Below, piece after piece: positions 35,622 to 44,824 of a stretch of DNA of 48,698 nucleotides. The notes beneath the pieces are model-generated. The model was not told the DNA's origin. It did no database searches and saw only the letters and a list, made by a program, of their open reading frames with translations. Each line of letters begins with the position of its first letter. Positions within the stretch are counted from its first letter, which is position 1. The DNA is from Prochlorococcus sp. AG-315-D17 (lineage in GTDB: Bacteria; Cyanobacteriota; Cyanobacteriia; PCC-6307; Cyanobiaceae), in contig QBWD01000006.1 of the NCBI GenBank assembly GCA_003283685.1, forward strand, positions 1 through 48,698. Direction: 5' to 3'. The translations under genes were made by a program, and so were the position numbers.

Positions 35622-36632
35622 TTAAATATCAATGCAAGATTCTAGCTGATCTAATAGTCTTATTTCATCAATATCCTTACCAATGAAAACTAGTTTATTC
35701 TTTTTCTTTTTCTCCCAACCACTATCTTCTATAGAAATTCTTTTGCCTGAAAGATGAAAGATATGTCTTCTTTCACTTTCATTAAACCAAAGGACACCTT
35801 TAGCTCTAAAGATATTACTTTTTAATTGATTATCTAGGAAGTTTTGAAACTTCCTGAGTGAAAAAGGTTTTTCAGTTTGAAAAGATACAGATACAAAACC
35901 TTCTATTTTATTTTCTTCTTCTTTATTATGATCATGCCCATGATGATTATGAGAATGCTCATCAGGAGTATTATTTACTTTGATTATACTTGTCTCATAA
36001 AGACCTACACTGAGTAATAAATTCAGAGGGACATTACCCTTAATACTTTTTAAGATCCTTGCATCACTTTTTATTTCTTTCAAAGTATGAATGACATTTT
36101 CTATCTCTTCATCTTTTACTAAATCACATTTATTTAGAAGTAATATATCACCATAAAGTATTTGTGATCTAGCTATATCGCTTTCTGGCGATAGAGTATT
36201 AAAATTCTCGGCATCAATAAGAGTAATAATAGAGTCTAACCTTGTACTTTCTCTAAGATTGCTACCTAGAATTGTCATAGCTACTGGAAGCGGATCTGCT
36301 AATCCGGTCGTTTCAATAATTATATAATCAACAGCTTTCTTGCTAGTTATTAATCTTTCAATTGCTTCTAATAATTCACCATTTATGGTACAGCAAATAC
36401 AACCATTACTTAACTCAACCATGTCGTCAGACGTACTCACAATTAAATCATTATCAATTCCAATTTTTCCAAATTCATTTACTAAGACAGCTGTTTTTAA
36501 ACCCTTCTGATTAGTTAGAATATGATTTAATAGAGTTGTTTTACCAGAACCTAAAAAACCTGAAATTATTGTTATGGGAATAGACTTGTCATCTACTTTA
36601 TTGTCCTTAATCGTTTGATTTGCTGTGTTCAT
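35622..36632 (-). CDS. CobW/COG0523 family GTPase, putative metal chaperone
   Basis: COG0523 GTPases deliver metals such as Zn, Co or Ni to client proteins. The 336-aa product has the P-loop [15 protein letters not shown] at about residues 25-39, the metal-binding CxCC motif in [18 protein letters not shown] near 76, [18 protein letters not shown] (Walker B region) and LLLNKCDLV (the NKxD motif). A His-rich loop [16 protein letters not shown] follows near residues 224-239, consistent with Zn or Ni buffering. The C-terminal CobW_C domain starts [16 protein letters not shown]. It overlaps the PCD-like gene by 4 bp. Confidence 0.9.
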   Translation of the reverse strand: MNTANQTIKDNKVDDKSIPITIISGFLGSGKTTLLNHILTNQKGLKTAVLVNEFGKIGIDNDLIVSTSDDMVELSNGCICCTINGELLEAIERLITSKKAVDYIIIETTGLADPLPVAMTILGSNLRESTRLDSIITLIDAENFNTLSPESDIARSQILYGDILLLNKCDLVKDEEIENVIHTLKEIKSDARILKSIKGNVPLNLLLSVGLYETSIIKVNNTPDEHSHNHHGHDHNKEEENKIEGFVSVSFQTEKPFSLRKFQNFLDNQLKSNIFRAKGVLWFNESERRHIFHLSGKRISIEDSGWEKKKKNKLVFIGKDIDEIRLLDQLESCIDI

Positions 36633-36910
36633 TTTAATTTATCAATATCCTCAGCAAGTTTAATATCGTTAGTTGTAATACCACCCATATCATGACTAGT
36701 TAATTTAATTACTACTTTATTATACGTATTTTTCCAGTCTGGATGATGATCCATCTTTTCAGATAGAAGTGCAACTTTGCTCATGAAACCAAATGCAGCA
36801 ATGAAATTTACAAATGTATATTCTTTTTTTATACTCTTATCTGAGATGGTCCAGCTAGGATTCCTTTTCGTAAATGACTTCTGTTGAGCTATATCTAATA
36901 AAGAAACCAT
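36629..36910 (-). CDS. pterin-4a-carbinolamine dehydratase-like protein
   Basis: PCD/PhhB proteins dehydrate 4a-hydroxytetrahydropterin; in many bacteria without phenylalanine hydroxylase the homologue has a different, often pterin- or metal-related role. The 93-aa product has the catalytic signature [20 protein letters not shown] near residues 50-69 and [17 protein letters not shown]. The upstream half contains the helix [17 protein letters not shown] region ([19 protein letters not shown]). It overlaps the CobW gene by 4 bp; the PCD/CobW pairing recurs in bacterial genomes and suggests a link between pterin enzymes and metal supply. Confidence 0.9.
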   Translation of the reverse strand: MVSLLDIAQQKSFTKRNPSWTISDKSIKKEYTFVNFIAAFGFMSKVALLSEKMDHHPDWKNTYNKVVIKLTSHDMGGITTNDIKLAEDIDKLK

Positions 36911-36934
36911 AAAAATTGAATTGGGATAATAAAG

Positions 36935-37396
36935 TTAATCTAAGTCCATATCACCAATTGCATGTAATTGTAATGACCTTGATTTATTAGAAGTTCGATG
37001 CTCCCAAAGGTAAATCGCTTGCCATTGCCCAAGTACTAATCTTGAGTCATCAACACTAAAGCTTAAACTGTTTGCTGTAAGCATAGTTTTTATATGAGCG
37101 GGCATGTCATCCAAACCTTCCTCTGAATGAAGATATTCAACTTTTTTAGTACTTTGATCAATATGAAATAGTTCTTTTTCAGGTACTATGGCTTTCATAT
37201 AACTTGATAGGTCTTTTAGCACATTAATATCAGCATTTTCATTTATAATTAAACTACAGCTTGTATGTTTTAGGAAAATCATGAGTATACCTTTCCTAAG
37301 TTTATTTTTCTTGATCCAATGATTTATTTGATGAGTTATATCTGTAAAGCCTTCTCCGCTGGTTTCAAAATCTAAAAAAGATAAAATTTGTTCCAT
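36935..37396 (-). CDS. YjbQ family protein (UPF0047)
   Basis: The 153-aa product has the YjbQ/UPF0047 markers: ILMIFLKHTSCSLIINENAD, DDMPAHIKTMLTANSLSFSV and RLVLGQWQAIYLWEHR, with the conserved His residues of its probable metal or phosphate site. Family members can complement thiamine-phosphate synthase mutants, hence the name secondary thiamine-phosphate synthase, but the native role is unclear. It lies 24 bp upstream of the PCD-like gene in the same direction, so YjbQ-PCD-CobW likely form one operon. No start codon conflict. Confidence 0.9.
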   Translation of the reverse strand: MEQILSFLDFETSGEGFTDITHQINHWIKKNKLRKGILMIFLKHTSCSLIINENADINVLKDLSSYMKAIVPEKELFHIDQSTKKVEYLHSEEGLDDMPAHIKTMLTANSLSFSVDDSRLVLGQWQAIYLWEHRTSNKSRSLQLHAIGDMDLD

Positions 37397-37547
37397 TTTT
37401 AATTTGTTTAGTATTAATTAAATAATTTCTGGGATATTTAATTATTTAATATAAAAAAATTGGGATTCATATTATTTGCAAATTGAGAAATCTGAGCATT
37501 TTTATTCTATTGCATATTAGGCTTGAAAAAATCTAAAGTCTAAAATT

Positions 37548-39077
37548 TTGACTAAGTGTGCTTGGAATCTTTTAGGAGATTACCTTCGAGATACGCAGTT
37601 GTTGGGATCAATACAAAGCACACTCTATTGGGATCAAAATACTTCAATGCCTATTGCGGGTTCTCCTTGGAGAGGTGAACAACTAAGTCTTCTAGCAAAG
37701 CAACTTCATTCTCGACAAAGTTCTGATGAGTTTGAAGTTTTAATAAAAGAAGCCAAGTCTGAACTTCAAGAATTAATTAAGCAAGATAATTTGGAACCAC
37801 AATTAATGACAGATAGATCTCGCAATCTTGAATTGCTTGAGCAAGACTTTCAAAGACAAAAAAGTTTAGATTCTAAACTTGTTACTCAAATTGCCACTGC
37901 ACAATCTGAAGGTTATATGCTTTGGCAGGAAGCTAAGAAAAATAATGATTATCTATCATTTGCTCCGGCCCTTAAAAAACTCATTTCATTAAGAAAAGAA
38001 CAATCAAGTCAATTGAATGAAAAAAGAAGTTGTTGGGAAACACTAGCTCAGCCTTTTGAACCTGATTTAAATATTAAGCGCGTTAATGAACTATTTGAAC
38101 CGTTAAAGAAAAGATTGCCTGAATTAATCAATAGGGCTTCAACTATTAAAAAGGCTAAAAGTGCTAAATGGGATTTATCAACCTCTGATCAAGAAAATCT
38201 TTGCCAAAGATTGTTGAAGGAATGGGAAAGGGACAGCCGAAATACATCCATCGCAAAATCACCGCATCCTTTTTCAATAACATTAGGACCAGATGATTAT
38301 CGAATTACAACTCGAGTTGTAAAAGGTCAGCCTTTATCTTGTTTGCTCGCTACAGCCCATGAATGGGGACATTCTCTTTATGAGCAGGGATTGCCTTCAA
38401 AAAGTCATCAATGGTTTGCTTGGCCTTTAGGTCAGGCTACATCAATGGCTTTGCATGAAAGTCAGTCTTTATTTTGGGAAAATAGAATTGCTAGAAGCTT
38501 TTCATTCGCAAATTCTTTTTGGCATCATTTTGAGAATGTTGGAGCGCCTATTCATTCAGGAAATGATTTATGGAGGTATCTCAATCCATTGTCTCCAGGA
38601 TTGAATCGAGTTGAAGCAGATGAGCTGAGTTATGGCTTGCACATAATGATTAGAACTGAGTTGGAAATTGACCTTATTGAGAAAGGCCTGTCGGTTGAAG
38701 AGCTCCCTAACGAATGGAATAGGAGGTATTTCAACCTCCTTGGTGTCTTACCTCAAAATGATATTGAGGGATGCTTGCAGGATGTACATTGGAGTGAAGG
38801 TATGTTTGGCTATTTCCCTTCATATTTGATTGGGCATCTTATTAGTGGACAGTTAACTCATACTCTTGAAAAAGATTTAGGTCCAATAGAAAACATTATT
38901 GAGTCAGGTCAAATCTCTACTATATTAAATTGGATGCGTAAAAATGTTCATCACTATGGTCGAAGTATAAATGCTGAAGAACTTGTGAAAAGGGTAACTG
39001 GTTCGACTTTATCCTCAAAATTCTTTCTTGAATATTTAGAAAATAAGGTTGAAAAACTTGCTCTTATTTCTGATTAA
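37548..39077 (+). CDS. carboxypeptidase Taq (M32 family metallopeptidase)
   Basis: M32 enzymes are Zn-dependent carboxypeptidases with broad specificity. The 509-aa product has the metal site ATAHEWGHSLYEQGLPSKSH (HEWGH as HExxH, about residues 271-275), followed by the Glu-bearing ALHESQSLFWENRIARS, and near the N-terminus QSTLYWDQNTSMPIAGSPWR, all family signatures. YVGEADELSYGLHI-like (VEADELSYGLHIMIRTELE) and WSEGMFGYFPSYLIGHL segments support it. The start is TTG at 37548; no in-frame ATG lies upstream, and the length fits the family. Confidence 0.93.
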   Translation: MTKCAWNLLGDYLRDTQLLGSIQSTLYWDQNTSMPIAGSPWRGEQLSLLAKQLHSRQSSDEFEVLIKEAKSELQELIKQDNLEPQLMTDRSRNLELLEQDFQRQKSLDSKLVTQIATAQSEGYMLWQEAKKNNDYLSFAPALKKLISLRKEQSSQLNEKRSCWETLAQPFEPDLNIKRVNELFEPLKKRLPELINRASTIKKAKSAKWDLSTSDQENLCQRLLKEWERDSRNTSIAKSPHPFSITLGPDDYRITTRVVKGQPLSCLLATAHEWGHSLYEQGLPSKSHQWFAWPLGQATSMALHESQSLFWENRIARSFSFANSFWHHFENVGAPIHSGNDLWRYLNPLSPGLNRVEADELSYGLHIMIRTELEIDLIEKGLSVEELPNEWNRRYFNLLGVLPQNDIEGCLQDVHWSEGMFGYFPSYLIGHLISGQLTHTLEKDLGPIENIIESGQISTILNWMRKNVHHYGRSINAEELVKRVTGSTLSSKFFLEYLENKVEKLALISD

Positions 39078-39212
39078 TATATACAAATTGTTATCTCTTA
39101 ATTGATTATTGGATGATTTTAATTTTTGAATTGAAATTTTTCTAAATCATTTACCTTAAGTTCGTTTTGATTTACTTCTGTAACTTAATATACAAGGATA
39201 TAAAAAAATACT

Positions 39213-39800
39213 ATGGCTAATTTTGAAAAAGCACCAAGCAGAAGTATGCCAAATATGCTTCATGTGTTGCCTGCGTTTGCAAAAGAATCTGATTTGCGAG
39301 TAAACACAATCGTAGAGTTGAATTCAAATACCATTAATAAATATGAATTAATTACCGAAACAGGACATTTAAAGCTTGATCGTGTGGGCTATTCATCTTT
39401 GGCCTATCCTTTCGCTTATGGTTGCATGCCTCGTACTTGGGATGAAGATGGAGATCCATTAGATATAGAAATAGTTGGAGTAACTGAGCCTTTGGTCCCA
39501 GGATCTATTGTAGAGGCAAGAATAATAGGGATAATGACTTTTGATGATGGAGGAGAAGTTGATGACAAAGTTATTGGTGTAATAGCAGATGATAAGAGAA
39601 TGGATCACATCACATCCTTTGATCAATTAGGTAAGCACTGGATTAATGAAACAACTTACTATTGGGAACATTACAAGGATCTTAAGAAGCCAGGGACATG
39701 CAAGGTTAATGGTTTCTTTGGAGTTGAGAAGGCAATTCAAATTATTAAATCTTGTGAGGAACGCTATTTATCAGAAATAGAACCTAAATTAATTAATTGA
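39213..39800 (+). CDS. ppa: inorganic pyrophosphatase (family I)
   Basis: Ppa hydrolyses PPi and drives biosynthetic reactions. The 195-aa protein contains the signature DEDGDPLDIEI (metal-binding Asp residues, about residues 72-82), GYSSLAYPFAYGCMPRTW before it, and DDGGEVDDKVIGV after it. Length fits the soluble family I enzyme. ATG at 39213 follows a purine-rich AAGGATAT upstream. It is convergent with hemC (20 bp between stops). Confidence 0.96.
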   Translation: MANFEKAPSRSMPNMLHVLPAFAKESDLRVNTIVELNSNTINKYELITETGHLKLDRVGYSSLAYPFAYGCMPRTWDEDGDPLDIEIVGVTEPLVPGSIVEARIIGIMTFDDGGEVDDKVIGVIADDKRMDHITSFDQLGKHWINETTYYWEHYKDLKKPGTCKVNGFFGVEKAIQIIKSCEERYLSEIEPKLIN

Positions 39801-39820
39801 TTTATAGTTTTTTTCTAATT

Positions 39821-40768
39821 TTAGCTTCTTGCAGATTTAAATATCTCTTCTAATATTTCTCCGGCTCCGCGGCTTTTTAGCTCATTTGCTAATTCAATAC
39901 CTATTTCTTCGGCATTACTTACCGGACCTGATTTCTTATCTCTAATTAATCTTTTACCATCTAAACTCGCAACCATTCCTTCAAGTATTAAATTATTGTT
40001 GAGTACTTCAGTTCTTACACCTATGGGAACCTGGCAACCTCCTTCCAATTCTCTTAAGAAGGATCTTTCTGCTAAGCATCTTTGAGAGGTTGTTTTATGT
40101 TCAAGTGTTTTTAAAATATTAAGAACTTCTTTTTGACCGCTTACACATTCGATTCCTAAGGCTCCTTGTCCTACGGCATGAAGTGAAATATCTGTAGGAA
40201 TCAATTGGTGAATTCTATCAGGAAAACCAAGTCTTTTTAGACCAGCAGCAGCAAGTATTAGACAATCATATTCTTCTGCATCAAGCTTTTCTAGTCTAGT
40301 AATAACATTACCTCTTACATCTTTAAAGATAAGATGTGGGTAGTGATAACGTAATTGAGCCAGCCTTCTTAATGAACTTGTTCCAACAACAGCACCTTTT
40401 GGCAAAGTCTCTAGTTGGAAGATTTCATTTTTCTTATTTACGACTAAGGCATCAGAGGGGTCTTCTCGTTCAGTAATACAACCCAGCATCAAACCTTCTG
40501 GAAGATTAGTGGGTAAATCTTTTAGAGAGTGGACAGCTATTTCAGCACGTCCTATAAGCATTTGAGCTTCTAATTCTTTAGTGAATAAGCCTTTATCTCC
40601 TATTTTTGCTAGAGCTACATCAAGTATTTTATCTCCTTGAGTAGCCATTGCTTCAATAGTTATAGCTAGATTTGGATGAGCTTTTTGGAGCTCATCCTTT
40701 ACCCAGTTCGTCTGAACCATTGCCAGCTGGCTTCGGCGAGAGGCGATGCGCAGTTGGTCGAGTGCCAT
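39821..40768 (-). CDS. hemC: porphobilinogen deaminase (hydroxymethylbilane synthase)
   Basis: HemC polymerises four porphobilinogen units into hydroxymethylbilane. The 315-aa product has [17 protein letters not shown] at the N-terminus, [64 protein letters not shown] and the cofactor-binding Cys in [15 protein letters not shown] [16 protein letters not shown], all family signatures. It precedes nothing obvious in operon; rpoD lies 113 bp upstream in the same direction. With hemL it supplies chlorophyll and cobalamin synthesis. Confidence 0.97.
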   Translation of the reverse strand: MALDQLRIASRRSQLAMVQTNWVKDELQKAHPNLAITIEAMATQGDKILDVALAKIGDKGLFTKELEAQMLIGRAEIAVHSLKDLPTNLPEGLMLGCITEREDPSDALVVNKKNEIFQLETLPKGAVVGTSSLRRLAQLRYHYPHLIFKDVRGNVITRLEKLDAEEYDCLILAAAGLKRLGFPDRIHQLIPTDISLHAVGQGALGIECVSGQKEVLNILKTLEHKTTSQRCLAERSFLRELEGGCQVPIGVRTEVLNNNLILEGMVASLDGKRLIRDKKSGPVSNAEEIGIELANELKSRGAGEILEEIFKSARS

Positions 40769-40804
40769 TAGGAAATATTTACTATTTATTTACCTTAAGC
40801 AGTC

Positions 40805-40824
40805 AACCTAACCAAATTTAGGTT
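40805..40824 (-). terminator. hairpin between rpoD and hemC
   Basis: AACCTAA (40805-40811) and TTAGGTT (40818-40824) form a perfect 7-bp stem with a 6-base loop, downstream of rpoD and upstream of hemC (both leftward). No T-tract follows on the minus strand, so termination is uncertain. It resembles the AACCTAG/CTAGGTT hairpin at 18735-18756. Confidence 0.35.
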
Positions 40825-40881
40825 CTTGGACAATAATTAATAAGGTTGATGCGAATTGAGAATATAAAGATATTTTTTTTC

Positions 40882-42177
40882 TTAATTTAGTTTTATATAT
40901 TCTTTTAATACACCATTTCTATTTGGATGACGAAGCTTGCGAAGAGCTTTAGCTTCTATTTGTCTAATTCTCTCCCTAGTTACATCAAAAATTTGTCCAA
41001 TCTCTTCAAGTGTTTTCATTCTTCCATCATCCAAGCCATAACGAAGTCTAAGAACATCTCTTTCTCTTGGACTTAATGTTGCTAAAACACCTTCGAGGTC
41101 TTCTCTCAATAATGTTTTTGCAACATCTTGTTCTGGATTCTCTATATCTGCTTCGATAAAATCTCCTAGTCTAGAATCCTCCTCTTTCCCAATAGGTGTC
41201 TCTAAAGAAATTGGTAACTGGGCACTTTTAGCAATAAACCTTAGTTTTTCAATTGTCATTTCCATACTCTCAGCAATCTCTTCTTCTGATGGCTTTCGGC
41301 CGAACTCTTGACTTAAAACTTTGGTAGTTTTCTTTATACGAGAAATAGTTTCATACAAATGAACGGGTAATCTAATAGTTCGACTTTGATCTGCAATAGC
41401 TCTTGTAATTGCCTGACGAATCCACCAAGTTGCATAGGTTGAAAACTTATAACCTTTTTCATGATCAAATTTTTCTGCAGCGCGAATTAAACCTAGACTT
41501 CCTTCTTGAATTAGATCTTGAAAAGATAAACCCCTATTCATATATTTTTTAGCAATTGAAACTACTAAACGTAGGTTGGATTGCACCATTTTTTCTTTTG
41601 CACGTCTTCCAAGCATTAACCTTCGACGGAAGCGAGTTAATGGCATTTCGGCAAGAGCAGCCCATTCTTTAGTTGATGGGAAATGGCCATTCTCACTTTC
41701 AAATTGAGCAGCTTCTTCTTCAAGTTGAAGAAGATCAGCTATTTTTCTGGCCAACTCAATTTCCTCATCTGGCCTTAATAATCTTATTCTTCCAATCTCT
41801 TGTAGATAAACCCGGATTGAATCTTCTGTATAAACTCCTTTAGGACCTATTTTTATGCTTGCTAGAGCTTTGGCAGCGGCCTCTTGAGCGCTAGATAAGG
41901 TTGATGCGTTTTCATCCAGATCAATTTCTGATTCAGATACCTTATTCGCTTCGGCAATCAACTTATCTGCCTCTAAATCTAAATCTTGGCTCTTTAGATC
42001 AGCAGGTGCTGTCAGGACGTCAGACTTTGTTGCTTTTGTCACGGTTAACTTTTGTGCAGTTTTTTTAATTTTTTTAGAGCTACTTTTAGCTTCTGGATTG
42101 ATAGCAATGGTTTGAGACTTCTTTTTTGATTTAGAAGTGATTTCCGAGATTGATTTTTTGTCTGTTATTGAACTCAT
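40882..42177 (-). CDS. rpoD: principal RNA polymerase sigma factor (sigma-70, SigA/RpoD)
   Basis: The 431-aa protein has a basic, low-complexity N-terminus, then region 1.2 ([20 protein letters not shown]), the region 2 core ([57 protein letters not shown]), region 3, and a region 4.2 helix-turn-helix ([30 protein letters not shown]). All DNA- and core-binding regions are complete, as in group 1 sigma factors. The ATG at 42177 is chosen; an upstream in-frame TTG would add six residues. The 368-bp upstream region is highly structured (see candidate ncRNA). Confidence 0.95.
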   Translation of the reverse strand: MSSITDKKSISEITSKSKKKSQTIAINPEAKSSSKKIKKTAQKLTVTKATKSDVLTAPADLKSQDLDLEADKLIAEANKVSESEIDLDENASTLSSAQEAAAKALASIKIGPKGVYTEDSIRVYLQEIGRIRLLRPDEEIELARKIADLLQLEEEAAQFESENGHFPSTKEWAALAEMPLTRFRRRLMLGRRAKEKMVQSNLRLVVSIAKKYMNRGLSFQDLIQEGSLGLIRAAEKFDHEKGYKFSTYATWWIRQAITRAIADQSRTIRLPVHLYETISRIKKTTKVLSQEFGRKPSEEEIAESMEMTIEKLRFIAKSAQLPISLETPIGKEEDSRLGDFIEADIENPEQDVAKTLLREDLEGVLATLSPRERDVLRLRYGLDDGRMKTLEEIGQIFDVTRERIRQIEAKALRKLRHPNRNGVLKEYIKLN

Positions 42178-42379
42178 GTCATTACCCAGGAACAAGAATA
42201 GTGAGAATCTCCTAGAGGGAAATATTTCAGGAAAAACTATTTAAATTGTGTATTTTCAACGAAAGCACTCTATTTTTGTTTGGACCTAAATATGTGATCT
42301 ATCTAGATAAAAGATCATATACACCCAATAGGGACGAACAAACATCAAAAATGTGTTTCGTTGAAGAAGAATGAGAATC

Positions 42380-42387
42380 AGTATAAA
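42380..42387. promoter_or_regulatory. overlapping divergent -10 elements upstream of rpoD and priA
   Basis: AGTATAAA contains TATAAA (42382-42387) for rightward and TATACT (complement of 42380-42385) for leftward transcription. A TTGAAG at 42361-42366 could be a rightward -35 with a short 15-bp spacer. The rightward start would fall near 42393-42395, at the beginning of the structured region. Confidence 0.4.
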
Positions 42388-42392
42388 AGCAG

Positions 42393-42513
42393 GGATGTCA
42401 GGGGATTTCTCAGACCGGCGCACCTTGACTAAGATGATTCTTATTCAAGGAGAAGCTTCTAGTCTTCCCACTGGGTGGAACCCTGCTAGTTCCACAACAG
42501 CTCTTTTGCTGTT
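42393..42513 (+). ncRNA. candidate structured RNA between rpoD and priA
   Basis: The 368-bp gap holds at least three good hairpins in series. CCTTGA-C-TAAGA pairs with TCTTA-T-TCAAGG (42423-42450, 11 pairs around one mismatch). GTGGAAC / GTTCCAC (42475-42481 / 42489-42495) is a perfect 7-bp stem. AACAGC / GCTGTT (42496-42501 / 42508-42513) is a perfect 6-bp stem. Alternatives exist: TTCCCAC at 42465-42471 can also pair with GTGGAA. Flanking AGAC/GTCT and GGGA/TCCC segments could extend the first hairpin into a rod with bulges. A -10-like TATAAA lies just upstream. It may be a free sRNA, a 6S-like RNA, or (other strand) the rpoD leader. Strand and identity are uncertain; I do not recognise it as a known family. 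Confidence 0.4.
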
Positions 42514-42566
42514 AACAATCTAATGTTAAGAAAACTTTTAGAAGTCCGCAAGTATTAATTTTTTTG

Positions 42567-44809
42567 ATGAGTTGTTTCGAATTTGATATTTGGTTACATG
42601 TGAGCAGAGAAGGACGATGTTTTTCTTATCAAGATGGCAATAGATTGGATATCAACCTGGGAGATGTTGTTTCAGTAAGATTAAAGGGGCGGCCTATGCA
42701 GGGGCTAGTAGTTGCTAAGAGGAAGTTAAAAAAAAACAATTCAACTGATAACTCTAAAGAAAAGTCTTTGCTCAATATTGAGAAGTTGGTCCAAAAGGGA
42801 GCTGTAGAGGAAAAATGGAGAGAATGGATTGAAGAAATTGCTTATACATTTTATGTCAGCCCTTTTCGAATGCTTAAAGCTGCTTTCCCCCCCTGGTTGG
42901 CTGGGTGCTTCAAATCCATCTAACACCTCAAAAAAACTTTGGTGGGTAAAGTTAACTATTGGTAATTCGAAGAAACTTTCTCAAAGACAAGATGAATTAA
43001 GGACTTATATCATTTCGCGTGGAGGTGGGGATTGGCAAAAAGATCTGGAGAAAAATGGTTTTTCTTCTTCATTAATCAGACAATTTATCTCAAATGGCTA
43101 TGGAGATAGGGAGAAACGTTCTTTGATTAGTAATTCGCTTTCCCTTAATCCTTTTAATAAGAATGAAAACTTAACTATTGAAAAGCATCAATCTTTAACG
43201 CCTGAGCAAAAATCCGCTAAAGAAAAATATGAGTCTCTTGATGATGGATCTGTCCTTTTGCTTTGGGGTGTTACTGGGTCTGGAAAAACAGAGGTATATC
43301 TACAAATTGCATCAACAGAATTAGCTGCTGGTAGACATTGTTTAATATTGACACCTGAAATTGGATTAGTACCACAACTGGTGGATCGTTTCAAGCAAAG
43401 ATTTGGATCTAGTGTGTTTGAATATCACAGTAATTGTTCAAACAAAGAGAGAGTTCAAACCTGGCAGAAGGCTCTTAATTCATCATCGCCTAGCGTATTT
43501 ATTGGCACTCGCTCAGCTGTTTTCCTTCCGTTATCCAAATTAGGATTAATTGTTCTTGACGAAGAACATGATAGTTCATACAAGCAAGAATCTCCTATGC
43601 CCTGTTATCACGCACGAGATTTAGCTATACATCGAGCAAAAATGATTGGAGCCAAAGTGATACTAGGAACAGCTACTCCATCATTAAGTGTGTGGAGACA
43701 TGTCGAGCCAAAGGGTAATATTTCTGTTGCCAAATTAAATCAACGAATTTTTAATCGTAATTTACCAACAGTAAAAGTTGTAGATATGCGTAATGAATTA
43801 GCTATTGGTAATCGAAGTTTAATTAGTAGAACTTTAAAAAAAGAGTTTCTAAATTTAAAAGAGAAAGGGAATCAAGCCATCGTGTTAGTTCCTAGACGTG
43901 GTTATAGCAGCTTTTTAAGTTGTCGTAGCTGTGGAGATGTTGTTCAATGCCCTTATTGTGATGTAGCTTTGACTGTTCATCGTTCTAAAGATGAATCTCA
44001 ATGGTTACGTTGTCACTGGTGTGATTTCAGATCAAATATTAAAAATAAATGTGATGAATGTGGCTCAAATGCGTTTAAACCATTTGGGGCTGGGACTCAG
44101 AAAGTCATGGAGCATTTCACAAAAGAATTAGATGGATTTAGTTTTTTGCGATTTGATAAAGATTCGACTAGAGGTCGTGATGGCCATCGGCTCTTGCTTG
44201 ATAAGTTCGCATCTGGCGATGCGGATGTCCTTGTTGGGACTCAAATGCTCTCTAAAGGTATGGATTTACCAAAAGTAACTCTTGCCGTAGTACTTGCTGC
44301 AGATGGATTATTACACCGTCCTGATTTGATGGCGAGTGAGCAAACTCTTCAACTTTTTATGCAATTAGCTGGTCGAGCAGGAAGAGGAGAACAACCTGGA
44401 AAGTTGATAATGCAAACATATTGCCCTGAACACCCTGTAATTCTTCATTTGATTGATGGACGGTATGAAGAATTCCTCAAAAAGGAAGAAAAATTAAGGA
44501 AAGAAGCCTCTATGGTTCCATTTAGCCGAGCATGTCTATTAAGGTTTTCAGGGGAATCTGCTGATTTGACTGCAAAGTGTGCCAAAGATTTTGCATCAAA
44601 AAATCAGGATGATTTGCAATGAAAAAGGATGGACTTTAGTTGGACCGGCACCTTCATTAGTAGCAAGAGTGGCATGTAAAAGTCGATGGCAAATACTTTT
44701 GCATGGACCGGAATTAAGTCCAATTCCGCTTCCTAGTGGACCTGAATTATGGAGAGAGTTACCAAAAGGAATTAGTCTTTCTATTGATCCTGATCCTCTA
44801 CAGCTTTGA
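42567..44809 (+). pseudogene. priA: primosomal protein N' (replication restart helicase), two frameshifts
   Basis: PriA reloads the replisome at stalled forks. All parts of the protein are present but in three frames. Frame 1 (42567 to about 42893) has FEFDIWLHVSREGRCFSYQD and GRPMQGLVV. Frame 2 (to about 44600) has the Walker A LLWGVTGSGKTEVYLQIA, DEEH in LIVLDEEHDSSYKQ, Zn-binding Cys clusters (CRSCGDVVQCPYCD, CHWCDF, CDECG) and GRAGRGEQPGKL. Frame 3 has WTLVGPAPSLVARVACKSRW and RWQILLHGPELSPIPLP to the end. Both shifts need exactly one extra base, at a C7 run (42887-42893, expected C6) and an A6 run (44598-44603, expected A5). The start is ATG 42567, just after a T7 tract. Sequence error is likeliest; slippage or true decay are alternatives. 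Confidence 0.9.
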
Positions 44810-44824
44810 GATGTTCTTATTAAG

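Noticed and set aside
42393..42420. Possible TPP or cobalamin riboswitch upstream of rpoD (CTGAGA on the minus strand)
   Set aside because: Only a six-base match; the remaining consensus boxes of either riboswitch are absent, and rpoD is not a thiamine or cobalamin gene.
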